Shown: positions 1 through 10,473 of the stretch, in pieces
Layout: the number at the start of each line of letters is the position of its first letter
How positions within the stretch are numbered: position 1 is the stretch's first letter
Source of the DNA: Dryocosmus kuriphilus
Lineage: Eukaryota; Arthropoda; Insecta; Hymenoptera; Cynipidae
Assembly (NCBI GenBank): GCA_038277395.1
Contig: CM076190.1
Coordinates: 231,852,082-231,916,081 of the forward strand
Direction of reading: 5' to 3'
Length of the DNA stretch: 64,000 nucleotides
Translations under genes and position numbers: made by a program
Notes under the pieces: generated by a model
What the model saw: the letters and a program-made list of their open reading frames with translations, nothing else
Told to the model about the DNA's origin: nothing
Databases searched by the model: none

Positions 1-1756
1 AAAGTTGCAGATTATCTATCAAGACCATTCCCAGTGCAAGAAAAAGATCTAGTGGAACAAGCTTTAGAAGTTATAGGCTAAGACGCAACAACAGAAGGAA
101 TTCATACACAGTTACCGGAAGTAGATATAATTGATACTCCAGTTATCACAGGTGACAGAATTTTAAGTAAAGAGGGAAGAATTAGAATCCCACATCCAAG
201 GATGAGCGAAGCATCAATGGAAGTCGAAGTATGTACCTGAAACAATCATCGAAGAAAACAATAAAGTTTACGAAGATTCTATGAGCTGGCGATTAAATCC
301 TGTAACAGGAGAAATTAATACAAGACAGAATGCTACAGGTAAATAATGGAAGACCATACTTAAATATCAATTACCCGCACCCAATGAAGAAGAATGGTTA
401 AAGAAATTCATGTGGATTATAGTGGAAGTAGTAGCAAACAAGGAATTGACACTCATACGATTACTTCCTGGAGAACCTTTATTTACACTCAATGAAGGGA
501 ACTGGTACAAGAAATTATTGAATTCTTATCAAATTGTTTACCGGAACTTAGTCCTTACATATGTTTCGCCGATTCCAGAGAATTTACGAAAGAAGAAGAA
601 ATCAAATAATGAAGGAAGCACACTCAACATACTTAGGAGAACGAAACACCATCGGTTGTGCACAGAAAACAGAATTACGGATAAATATGGACATCCCTTC
701 AACTATACACGAATCGCCCAATTTGAAATATCAAATGTTAGTCAAGAAATGGAGAGATAAAGACAAGCAAATCTAAACTAAAGCAAGAGAACAAATACAA
801 ATAGAAAACATCAAGACAAAATATGGACTCAAGAAAAATTTAGCCAGAAAACACCCAATTTACAAAACAGGTGACAAAGTTAAGGTCTTAAACATACCAA
901 GCAAACTAAACTAGACCCAGCTCGGAAAAGGACCCTACGAGTTCCAAAAAATTATTGACAATCATAAAATTGAAACTAGAATAAAAAATAAGCTCTATAA
1001 GCCACATTTAGATAACACTATGCGCTACTTTTCAGATGAAACTTTGGATTTTGTTATTCCCAGTAGTAGCCTCAGCCAACTTTACGTTGCAAGAAGTACA
1101 TGAAAAAATGTATATTGAAGGGGTCTCCAACGTAAAACTATTTCATGATATTTAGAAGTTAATAATCAGAATAAATTTTGCAATCAACGGACTGCTACTA
1201 AAAATGACAGACAGCACTATATAGCTAGCGTAAATAGTCTGTAACAAAAGAAGCTCCCCTTTATTTGAAGTTGAACTAGTTAGGAATGGATACAAAAGAC
1301 TAGCAACACGAAGTATCATACAAATTAAACTTTTGGGGAAAAAAAAGAGACCGAAAGTTTAAAAAAAAGTAAAAAGAAAGCTAGTCCTGGCGACTCTGAT
1401 GATTGAAGAAATATCAGAAGATATCGACATGGCAATTAATGCGTTAGACGAAGGAAAAAATTGAATAGTTTATCCTCAATTCTAACACCACGAATTCTAA
1501 AAAACACCTCGCAAAATTTGAAAGGAAACATTGCACTCGATATCACTTCGACAATGACGAAGAAAATTATCAACATATAATGGATATCAGTAACCTGTCA
1601 GTCGCAATAATCAAAGGATTATTCACTTATATTCTTGAAATCCCTATTATAGAAAAGGAAGAAGGATCCCTCCAGCATATCATCCCAATCCCACATTCCA
1701 TTAATAATATATATTTATCATTGATATCAGACAATGCAAGGATAGGATTATTTAAA
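1..1756 (+). pseudogene. Ty3/Gypsy (errantivirus-like) pol and env relic
   Basis: Decayed remains of an LTR retroelement of the insect errantivirus type. The first codons read K-V-A-D-Y-L-S-R, the segment that follows RNase H in gypsy pol. Around 820-1015 an integrase C-terminal tail is recognisable from a GPYEF motif (GPY/F module) and a lysine-rich run. At about 1036 a new frame opens with a hydrophobic signal-peptide-like start, as expected for env, and 1580-1756 resembles the central part of errantivirus env. Several stops and frame changes break both regions, and the catalytic integrase core is missing. The relic is cut at 1756 by the LINE insertion. Family assignment comes from motif order; there is no intact product. 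Confidence 0.65.
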
Positions 1757-2243
1757 ATGGATCCAAGGACCACCGTAGTTGCCTGTTGTGGAGGGGAGGT
1801 GTTACCCCTACTTGGCGCGTCCCCATGTGGGGGATAGGGGAATGCTCGCTGGAAACAGAGGATAGTGCTGAAATAAAATAGGCCCCGTTGACCAAACACA
1901 CGATTGGTGACGGTCGCAGTCCACTGGGAGTGCTTCAAACCATGTCCGGTTTTTCCACCGGCATGGGTTGGGGGCTGCTGTGAGCTTGCTCTGCCGAGCC
2001 GTAAGCTGCGACCGGGCATCAGGAGCCAGCCCGTTCGGGTCTTGATCGGGAAGTGCGCGGTGGCTGCAGGGATCGGAACCTGCAGTGCTTCGGGCGAGTC
2101 CGGTCCGTCCGTGTATTGTGTGACCGGTGAAACGAAGGCTGGGTCCCAGAGTACTGGGGTAGGACTTCGCTCCGAGTGTATACCCGTTCCCAACTATTTC
2201 GGCCCGCCCCTCCACGCACGATGCGCTGGTGGACCTTTTTATC

Positions 2244-3260
2244 ATGGCTTGCAAAGACGGACACGGGAGAGGGAGCGAAGAAACTCACGTCGAAATAGAG
2301 CTGGACTTCAGCAACAGCTTCGACGTAATAAATAACGAAATAGTGCCCCTATCGGACGTTGGTGCTGCGAAGAGTCTGATTCAACTGTATCAGGACAAAC
2401 TGAGGGAGAGTCACAAAGTGGTGCGAGAGAGTCTTAAAAATGTTTTGAAGCTCTGTAAGACAAAGGAGCAGGTGGAAGCAGTGGCAAGAACACAAAGTGA
2501 AACGCGCGGAGCGGGATATTCGTATAGAAGCCTCAATAATGCCATATTGGATTACAAGAATACAATGAACAAGTTTCTCAAGGAGAAGATAGGTAAGGAG
2601 CGTAAAGGGAAGTCTCTCCTGAGCTCTAATTTTAAGGAAAAGGCAGGGGAAACCGGTTTTGAAAAAGATCAGGACCCAGGGAGGGATCACCTGGTCAAAG
2701 GTAGTGAGGAGGAGGAACAAGAAAGAAAGGAGGAAGGAAAGAAGCCTGTCGAAGAGGTTTTGCCGCACATGGACAATGCGCCCGATAAGGGACAAGGATC
2801 ATCGAAGAGAAAGCAGAGGAGGACCCCCCGGGAGACCGCATCCATACGGCCAGCCCCAGGGATGAAGTATGCGGATGTCCTGAAGGACATTCAAAATAAG
2901 GTGAAGCCTGAGGACCATGGCGTAAACGTGAAGGCGATCCGGCAGACGAGGATGGGGGACGTCCTCGTTGAAGTGGGCGCCAAGGCAGAGGAGCGGCAGC
3001 ATTTTGGAGATGCCATCTTGAAGGCTCTTGGGGAAGGCGGGAGTGTCCGGAACCTCGTTCCAAGGGCGCAGATCGTATTCTACGACTTAGTCGAGAACAC
3101 GGAGGCTGCTGGCGTGGAGACAGCGGTGAGGGCGGCCTTGGGAGTCCATATTGGTTCTCCACCAAGGGCCAACCTCACCAAGAGAAGTAGCAGAGGCTGC
3201 ATCCTAGCTTTCGTTGAGCTAGATGCGGCCGTTGCTGCTAGGTTGGAGAGGACGGCCTGA
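2244..3260 (+). pseudogene. LINE ORF1 (gag-like) protein, N-terminal part
   Basis: Nucleic-acid-binding ORF1 of the LINE. I chose the ATG at 2244; the open frame begins 15 nt earlier at a GTG. The product (338 residues before the stop) has a short acidic N-terminus, a helical stretch around residues 45-130, a highly charged K/E/R linker around 130-190, and a conserved-looking fold ending in a run of leucine, alanine and arginine just before the stop. In related ORF1 proteins this is followed directly by CCHC knuckles. Here the reading frame shifts near 3260-3280 and the knuckles lie in another frame, so this copy is broken. Confidence 0.7.
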
Positions 3261-3271
3261 CTTAAGGTCGG

Positions 3272-3481
3272 GTGGGTAAACTGCCGGTGAAGACGCACAT
3301 CGTGGAAGCCCGGTGCTACAGGTACCATGCTATCGGACACGTTGCCGGAGTGTGTACGTCAGAAGATTGCAGCAAATGCTGCCGGCGATGTCTTGAGGAG
3401 GGCCACAAGGACGCAGAGTGCCAAAATTTGGTAATACCCCGCCCGCCCCCGAAAAACCAGAACAAACCCGTAGAAATGTGA
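3272..3481 (+). pseudogene. LINE ORF1 zinc-knuckle segment, out of frame
   Basis: C-terminal part of ORF1 in a different frame from the main ORF1 segment. The first knuckle, C-Y-R-Y-x4-H-x4-C, has lost its second cysteine (Y in place of C). The second, C-R-R-C-L-E-E-G-H-K-D-A-E-C, is a complete CX2CX4HX4C motif. A proline/lysine tail ends at a stop about 170 nt before the poly-A. The start at 3272 is not an ATG, so it cannot be translated independently and only makes sense as the continuation of ORF1 after a frameshift. Confidence 0.7.
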
Positions 3482-3679
3482 AGCAAGCAGGAGACGCTGG
3501 AGACAGCGAAGGAAACGGAACCCCCTGAAGTAATGCGAAAGCGGTTCCGGAGGGACTAATGCCAAGAAGAAGAGGGAGGAGGTTTCAGTGGGTAGGACCG
3601 GCTTGCCGGTGGAGACCCACACTATGTGCGTAATGCATTTCCTCCTCCCTCCCAAAAAAAAAAAAAAAAATTATTTAAA

Positions 3680-6600
3680 CCGGATGGATGATGCACAGGA
3701 TAGAGGTGCGTGACGGTTTTGGGTAGGTGAGGCAACGAAATTCCGAGTTCTTCCGACCAAAGAATAATAATAATGGAAAATTTTCAATTGACCAAGGGAA
3801 AATCTCCATAGCTGTAAGGAATAATGAAAAGTATGGGAAAAAGCTATACAATCGTATGAAAAATTACGATCATTTTTTAAAGTATAGTTTACATTATTCG
3901 TGTGGTTTTAACGTAACTAACAATGACTGAAGAAAAATAGTAAAAACAATAATTTATACGAAAGCAAATGTGAAATATCAGAATCCAAAAATTTTTAAAC
4001 ATTGTCAGCACAAGAAATTTGTCCTTATAAATTTTACGGAAATATCTCTTTTCAAAATGTGACTTATTATGAAGGATTAAATATTTTTGTTGAAATTTTT
4101 TTCTCTTTTTTTTAAGTTCAGCTAGTTTTTATTCAAAGTTAATTACTTTTTTAAAACACTGCTGTTCCACCTACGATTCATAACTAACCTTTTTAGTTGC
4201 AAATTCAATTATTCCTTTTTTCAAATTGAACGCTTTATAAATATGGCTATTTTTACAATTTTCTTCAAAATATTCTCGAATCCTATCAGAACAAGAAATT
4301 TCACCTCTGAAATAATGGAAGGAATGATATTGTAAAATATCTGTTTTTCGGCGTTGGCGAAGAAAAAGTCAGTTCGTCAAAGCTATTATTTTCTCGAACC
4401 TTTGTCTAAATTGTGAGTAGGTGGTATATTTTGAACAAAAAATATTCATTAAAAAGAAAAATATTTGAATACTTGAATTTCAAACTCAAATGAAAGAATT
4501 TTTAACAATTTCGATGAATTTTTAACCAAAAGGAAATAATTTTAGATCAAAAATAGAACAGCACGATTTTCAAAAAAAAGCAATGAATTTGAATGAAGAA
4601 AAAATTGAGTTTCAACAGAAATATTTAATCTTTCATGAAGGAGTCACATTTTCAAACAAAAGTATCTCCCCAATATTTCTGTGGGAAAATTTCTTGTTTT
4701 GAAAAAGTTTAGAAATTTTTCGATTTTCATATTCCACCCTTTCTTTTCAATGCACTATTCTTTTGCCAATATTTGTTCAGTCATTGTTATTTACGTTAAA
4801 ACCAAGTGAATGATGTAAGGTAAATAGATTGTGTTAATAAACCTTATTTTTCAGTTACAAAGGTGAAGGTGAAGTTGTCTAATTAGAAGTTTCGAAAAAC
4901 AGCCTCATGATATATCAATAAAGTTAAAAATGTGTTCCGCAATCATGTTTCTTGATTAAACATTTATGTCGATTTTATATAGCATGGTATGGATTAAGTA
5001 ATTTAAAGCTTTAATGAACACGTAGATTATCTTTGAATCTGAGATTGTTCCATACTGAATATTTAAATATGTAATTACTCAATTTAAGACCATTAAATTG
5101 TACAATTTTAAGCCACGCCACATCAAATTACAAATGTTTCTGAATTTAAATTATCTAATTTATAAATCTTTCGTTCCAAATTATTCAAATTATTCAAATA
5201 TATGGCACTAAATATTTCGAACAAACATTTTCTATTTCACGCACTTTCTACTCTAAAATTTTCAACAATATATTTAAGTTATATTCTTCTCAGTTGTTGC
5301 AATTGAAGAAATTTAAAGTTCAGTGTCAATCGCTTTTAACCATGATTTTGAAAAATGTCGAATTTGTAAGTAAGAGTTTGGAAGTTTCATCAGCTTTTTC
5401 GATCTAAAATAGTTCACGTAGAAGTGTTTCAAATTTTAAGGCATCGTGGCCTGTCCAGCTTTTAGCATAAATTTTAAAATTGATTAATTTTAATTGAGAA
5501 ATATATCAAAATTCTCATCGAATAAAATTCAAACGTGAAAGTGCGTAAAATTTTCATTTTTCTGAACACTCAATTTTAGTATATAATAATATATGAATTT
5601 TCTGTCTTCTTTATCGTTCAAGCCAAGTGAAGGTGATTAAACATAAATTGCGGAAAATAAAACGAGTTTTATCTGTCAAGGTCAAAACGCCGAAAAAATT
5701 TTTTATATATATTTTTTCCCTATATTTCGATAAATGTGTGACTAAGAGAAAAAAGTTTTGTAACGGTTTAGTAATGCGGTTTGTCCCAGAATTTCAAGTT
5801 TCGCATCCGTTTTTTAAAAATAACCTATTTTATATCCAAAGACTAAGGCTCAAGTGGGGGAGGCCGAAAAAGTTAATGACTCTGATTTATAACTTAATTT
5901 TAATCAAAATTTTATTTCAACAAGGGGCGAATCACGACCTTTCTGCTGTTTTAAACTTTCAGTTTTGAAATTGAAAGCAATTATCTTAAAGTAATTAATA
6001 CAAATTACAACAGTCAAAAATTTTAGAGATAAAATTTAAAAGTTATAAAAAACAGTTATAAAAAATAACGAAGTTTCTGAACTTACGCGACGCGTGGACA
6101 TAACATTTCAATAGGATTGGTGGAATTTTATCCACCACATCCCACCACCGCCCTTTGTCCATTCCATATAACATATTAATATTTTTTAAATTATAATAAA
6201 AAATTTATAAAAAGGACAACTTTTACATTGTTTAAAGTGACAAGCTTAATTAAAGAACTGTATTGCAAAATTGCCCAACGATATATGTTACATTTTTTGA
6301 TGCAACGAAGAATCTTAAAATTTGAAGTAAGCAACAATTGTTAAGAATTAATTTACAGAAATTATTATAATTAAGTTGTCAGATTTTTAAATCGTAGAAT
6401 GCGAAAATACTTTAATTGGCAAATGATAAAAATTTATTACTGGTTCTTGTCTTAAAGTATAAAAATTTATCGAATGACAAGAGTTGCTGAAATAGGCTTG
6501 AAGTATCCTTTATTTCTCATAAATATATATATATATTGTATGTATATATATGTATAATGTTTTTTCAAATTCTAAAATGAAAAATTAAAAGGAAGAATGA

Positions 6601-6852
6601 AGGAAACCATCAGTGGATTCCAATGATTTTTCCTGTATTTTTCCCTCTTTATGTTTCGTAAATAAAGGTATATAAAAATTCAAATATTTCTCTTATAAAA
6701 ATAAAGGAAAACTAAAATTAGCTTGAAATTTAGGTTGGAATGAAGTATAATATTGTATATATATATAGAAATAACTTACATTCAAAAATAAAGAACAAAG
6801 AATTGAAAATAAAGGAAAAATCATTGGAATGGAATTGAACTTCCATTTAGTC

Positions 6853-6855
<3 letters not shown>
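3680..6855. other. AT-rich noncoding stretch
   Basis: No convincing gene. The open frames are short and lack recognisable motifs. It contains a long inverted repeat (3888-4820), degenerate TTGAAAATTCA-type arrays, and short TA runs near 6522-6555 and 6758-6767. A small inverted repeat links about 6600-6650 with 6790-6850 (GATTTTTCC against GGAAAAATC context). Confidence 0.6.
3888..4820. repeat. Long inverted repeat of about 0.93 kb (MITE/foldback-like)
   Basis: The left arm, about 3888-4075, includes ACATTATTCGTGTGGTTTTA. It reappears reverse-complemented at about 4632-4820. The outermost 40 nt and the block around AAATTTCTTG/CAAGAAATTT match well and the interior is degenerate. Related arm sequences occur near 4270-4320, 11460-11640 and 16930-17040, so this is a dispersed family. 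No transposase is present. Confidence 0.55.

Positions 6856-6921
<66 letters not shown>
6856..6921. repeat. (TA)n microsatellite
   Basis: An almost perfect TA dinucleotide run that abuts the left end of mariner-1. A second TA run abuts its right end. Confidence 0.95.
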
Positions 6922-6923
<2 letters not shown>

Positions 6924-8216
6924 AGGTGTGTCCGAAAACTATCCAACCGTCATTGATATCTACGCGTTGGTGTTATTTTTCGTCATCCGAGCCGTGACAT
7001 CCTTCTAAGTAGTCTCCATTTGATTGAACCACACGCTCCCAGCGGTGCTTCCACATCTTAAAGCAGTCCTCGAACGCAGATTTTGGAGTGGTCTTCAGCT
7101 TGCGCGTCGCATTAGTCTGAATCGTCTCGATGTCTTCGAACCGCTTTCCTTCGAGCGCCATTTTCAATTTTGGGAACAACCAAAAGTCGCAGGAAGCTAT
7201 GTCGGGAGTGTACGGAGGCTGGCGAAGCAGCACAATCTTGTCTTTCGCCAAAAATTGCTGCACAAGGTTCGATGAATGCACTGGCGCGTTATCGTGGTGA
7301 AGAAGCCAGTCACCGCATGACCAGAAACGCGATCGTTTTCTTCTCACGGCATCGCGCAATCTTTTCAGAACTTCAACGTAATATTCTTTGTTGATCGGCT
7401 GACCTCTGGGAGCAAATTCGTTGTGCACAACACCATCAAAATCGGAAAAAGTAATCAGCATTGGCTTAAAGTGGCTCCGACTTTGAAGTGCCTTTCTCGG
7501 CCGTGGCTCGTGTTTAGTTTTAGGATCGTAATCATAAACCCATGATTCATCACCAGCAATAACCTTTTTAAGAACATTTTCATCATCACTGACCATTTCC
7601 AAGTTGTCCTGAGTGATTTCAGAGCGAACGTCTTTCTGCTCGGTCGTACGCAATTTCGGAATGAATTTCGCACACACGCGAGTCATTCCCAAAATCTTGT
7701 TCAAAATTTCCCAAACAGTATTTTTTGGTATTCCGACATCATTTTATAATTCACGAACAGTCAATCGACGAACACCTTCAATCGCAAGTCGCACACGATC
7801 GTTGTTTTCCTGTGTTGTTGTCAGCAGAAGTCGTTCAGAATGAGGGTCACTGTCAACAGATATGCGTCCATTTTTAAACCGCCCGTATCACATCTTTGTC
7901 TGTGTTATGCCCATACTTTTGTCCCCAAAGGCCTTTGGTATCATTTCAATAGTCTCCCTTGCCGAGATCGAAACAAAACTTGATGCAAATTCATTGATCT
8001 CTTCTTTCTGTCATTTTCAACAGTACACAAATGCGACGAACAGAAAAGGCACGTTGGACACAAACACACGTTGCACGCGACCCAAGGCGTCCAGCCGGTA
8101 ACTAAGACATTCAGGGAGTTCGCGAGGGACTACTGATTTCTTCATACCCCGCACAGACTGCTGGAGCGCTCTGACGGTGAGATATGAACGCAAGTTGGAT
8201 AGTTTTCGGACACACC
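6924..8216 (-). mobile_element. mariner element 1 with TIRs
   Basis: Inverted termini GTGTGTCCGAAAACTATCCA (6926 onward) and the matching complement ending at about 8216 enclose a mariner transposase relic on the minus strand. The element sits inside a TA microsatellite, which matches the TA target preference of mariner. Element length is about 1.3 kb, typical of the family. Confidence 0.92.
6973..8014 (-). pseudogene. mariner transposase (D34D), inactivated
   Basis: Cut-and-paste transposase relic. The minus strand opens at an ATG at 8014 (M-T-E-R-R-D-Q), hits a stop and frame change in the N-terminal helix-turn-helix region, then has in-frame stops at 7888-7890 (TGA at a conserved tryptophan) and 7744-7746 (TAA). 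From 7704 down to 6973 the catalytic half is open: the first aspartate lies in I-A-G-D-E-S-W, the second in H-H-D-N-A-P and the third in S-C-D-F, with 34 residues between the last two, the mariner D34D signature. A few residues are missing after the first aspartate compared with usual mariners. It is not functional as it stands. Confidence 0.92.
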
Positions 8217-8225
8217 GTGTGTATA

Positions 8226-8263
<38 letters not shown>

Positions 8264-8274
8264 TATATATATAT
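8217..8274. repeat. (TA)n microsatellite
   Basis: TA-rich run between mariner-1 and the next element, likely the other half of the microsatellite at 6856-6921 split by the insertion. Confidence 0.9.
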
Positions 8275-8453
8275 TCGCAGGGTGGCACAAAAGTAAGGAA
8301 ACTCCTGAATAACTCATTAGAAATGAATTCTTTTGAAAAATATTAAATACAAAAGTTTTACGATTTTTCCCTAGCTGTTCAATGGCGACCCCGATTTTAC
8401 CTTGACCATGACCTTGAAGGTAATATCAAGGTCAAATTCAAGTTCTTAAATGG

Positions 8454-8730
8454 TATAGCCGGGAATTCTATACTGAGGAATGGAAGAGGAAGAGTGACTG
8501 CTTGGTGCTGGAAGTGTAGCCAGTGAGCTTCAGCAAAAATTGTCTCCGTCCCGAGGAATCGAACCCTAGGCCGCCGGGTTGAAAGTCCGATGCGTTAACC
8601 ACTGCGCCAACCACGGATTTAGTGATGAGTTACATTCAGTTAACTCATCAACTTACTGCCTCACTTCTACCACTGAAGTCAGCCTACGGGCTGGCAAGGG
8701 CGAAGCCATGTGACATATAACACGTACCAT
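8454..8730 (-). mobile_element. tRNA-headed repeat (SINE-like), copy 1
   Basis: A repeat unit from TATAGCCGGGAATTC to CACGTACCAT that recurs at 9002-9281. It contains an internal tRNA-like sequence on the minus strand with recognisable A and B boxes, so it is probably a tRNA-derived SINE or a mobile tRNA-bearing repeat. A poly-A tail was not seen, so the class is tentative. Confidence 0.55.
8546..8616 (-). tRNA. tRNA-like sequence (pseudo-tRNA, anticodon loop UUC)
   Basis: The minus strand reads TGGCGCAGTGGTTAACGC (A box) and GGTTCGATTCC (B box), with CCGT/ACGG closing the acceptor stem. The anticodon loop is ACTTTCAAC, so the apparent anticodon is UUC (Glu-like). Stem pairing is imperfect and the sequence lies inside a repeat, so I treat it as a SINE head or pseudogene. 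Confidence 0.5.
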
Positions 8731-9001
8731 ATTAAGCCGTCTTTCCTCTACTTCTGTTCGTCCCCAGTAATCCGATTGAAGAAGCAGTACTCTTTTGTCG
8801 GCTGGGTACTAACATAACTGCTGCGGCGGAATCCCCAAGACCGACAAATCAGAGTGCTTAGATATCGTCCGCTACCTATCGGATCTTTCACCGATTAGAT
8901 AGAAACCTTCCTCACCCTGTGTGGTAAACCCTAAAACACGACCCAGTATCTTGGAAGAGGATTCAGGATATTATGTCGGAAACTTTTAGTTGGGCGCTAA
9001 A

Positions 9002-9281
9002 TATAGCCGGGAATGATATACTGAGGAATGGAAGAGGAAAAATGACTGTTGAGTGTCGGAACTGTAGCGAGTTAGCCTCAATAAGAATTGACGCCGTCCC
9101 GAGGAATCGAACCATAGGCCGCCGGCTCGAAAGTCGGATGCGCTAACCACTGCGCCAACCATGGGGTCGGTGATGAGTTACATATAGTCAACTCATCACC
9201 TTACTGCCACACCGCAACCATTCAAGTCAGTCTTCGGGCTAGAAAGGGGGAAGCCATGTGACGTGTACCACGTACCACGTT
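9002..9281 (-). mobile_element. tRNA-headed repeat (SINE-like), copy 2
   Basis: Second copy of the unit at 8454-8730, diverged by scattered substitutions but co-linear from TATAGCCGGGAATGATA through to CGTACCACGTT. The roughly 550-bp offset suggests a partial tandem duplication. Confidence 0.55.
9094..9164 (-). tRNA. tRNA-like sequence in SINE-like copy 2
   Basis: The same A box (TGGCGCAGTGGTTAGCGC) and B box (GGTTCGATTCC) as the copy at 8546, with anticodon loop around CTTTCGAG. The B box is intact while the flanking T stem has decayed, as expected of a repeat-borne pseudo-tRNA. Confidence 0.45.
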
Positions 9282-9574
9282 ACAATGGGAAACCCCATTT
9301 TTTATTGCGGATTTGGAAAGAGCAGGAAATTCTGCATTCAAGTATGATCCTGACCATGACCTCCAAGGTCATCCCAAGATCAAGCTTTTTTTTCAAATGT
9401 GAACCCCTATTTTTCATTGTGGAGGTAGAAGTGGCAGGAAATTTTACTTTCAAGTGCGACTTTAATCACAATCATGCCCTTAGCCATGAACCAGGCTTTC
9501 AAAGTCATTATAAAAAGATTTTCTCAAGAATTTTGAAACATTCCAGACACTGTAGGATACCTCCTAGCGATTCC

Positions 9575-9790
9575 AGACAGTTAAGGTGAGCCTAACGATC
9601 CCGGCCAGTTAATGCAAGGCTAATGATCCCGGCCAGTGAAGACAAGGAGATGGCCCTGGCAGGTAAGGCAAGGCTAACGGTCCCAGTCAGTTAAGGCAAG
9701 GAGATGATCCGTCCATTTAAGACAAGGAGATGGTCCGTCCAGTTAAGACAAAGCTAACGATCCCGGCCAGTTAGGGCAAGGCTGACAACC
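9575..9790. repeat. Minisatellite inside mariner-like copy A, unit about 27 nt
   Basis: About eight degenerate units of the form GATCCCGGCCAGTTAAGGCA plus AGGCTAAC. A three- to four-unit version in the opposite orientation follows the transposase stop in copy B (29016-29120), so the array belongs to the element and varies in copy number. Confidence 0.75.
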
Positions 9791-9920
9791 TGTGTTCAAA
9801 ATGATCTCCACAAAAATCCTGGCAGATTCTAGAAGAACATAAAAATTTTGTATCGCACTCCTTATCATATCAGGTGTCATATCAGCGCAAGCATTGACAT
9901 TTTTTTTAGATTTTCTAAAT
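9786..9920 (-). pseudogene. DD41D-type transposase C-terminal fragment
   Basis: The minus strand encodes T-P-D-M-I-R-S-A-I-Q-N-F-Y-V followed by a frame-broken tail. It matches the C-terminus of the transposase relic ending at 29016, which has T-P-D-M-I-R-S-A-I-E-N-F-Y-V. The rest of the gene is gone from this copy. Confidence 0.8.
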
Positions 9921-10473
9921 CTCGTGGGTCCCATTTGAAAAAACAAGCGTCAAGCGTGAAGGTTAAGCTTGAAGATAAAATTTCCTGCTCCTTCCACATC
10001 CACAATGAAAAATAGGGCTTCCCATTTGAAAAAACAAGTATGACCTCGGAATTACCTCGAAGTTCATGGTCAAGGACATGGTCAATGTCATATCTATACG
10101 TAAAGTTTCCTGCTTTTTCCAAACCCGCAATAAGAAATTGGGCTTCCCATTAAAAAAAATTGAAAGGGGTTCCCATTTTAAAAAGCAACTTTGACCATGG
10201 AATGAATTTGAAGGTCACAGTCAACCACCTGGTCAAGGTCATGCTTGAACGTAAAACTTCCTGCTCTTTACAAATACGCAATAAAAAATGGGGCTCTCTA
10301 TTCAAAAATTAAATTTGACCTTGATATGACCTTCAAGGACATGGTCAAGGTCAAACCGAGGTCGCTCCTGAATAGTCGGGCAAAGATCCTAAAGGTTTCG
10401 TATTTAATATTTCTCAGAAGAAATTCATTCCTGAAGAGTTATTCAGGAGTTCCCATACTTTTGTGTCACCCTG

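Larger units (their letters stand above)
1757..3669 (+). mobile_element. ORF1-only non-LTR retrotransposon (HAL1-like)
   Basis: A GC-rich block in AT-rich surroundings. It has a 5' leader of about 490 bp, a gag-type ORF1, about 175 bp of 3' sequence and a terminal poly-A (about 3654-3670). The 10-mer ATTATTTAAA occurs immediately before (1747-1756) and immediately after (3670-3679), so it is a likely target-site duplication and both ends are present. There is no endonuclease or reverse transcriptase ORF2. This could be a single internal deletion or a propagating ORF1-only family mobilised in trans, as known for mammalian HAL1. The zinc-knuckle gag suggests an R1/I/Jockey-group parent; the exact clade is not assigned. 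Confidence 0.75.
8278..10473 (-). mobile_element. Decayed mariner-like element (DD41D-type family), copy A
   Basis: Terminal inverted repeats: CAGGGTGGCACAAAAGTAAG at 8278 matches the complement of the right end (CTTTTGTGTCACCCTG, ending 10473). The similarity extends more than 100 bp inward through AACTCATTAGGAATGAATT-like sequence. The interior holds a transposase C-terminal fragment (minus strand, 9786-9920), a minisatellite, many TGACCTTGA/TCAAGGTCA motifs and two inserted tRNA-headed repeats. The best-preserved relative in this window is at 28030-29826. Confidence 0.8.

Noticed and set aside
2019..2193. Open frames on the minus strand across the GC-rich LINE leader and ORF1
   Set aside because: They are antisense shadows of the LINE; GC-rich sequence lacks stops by chance and no motif is present.
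5627..5968. 113-residue plus-strand ORF
   Set aside because: Lys/Phe/Leu-biased translation of AT-rich DNA with no domain, splice context or homologous copy in the window.
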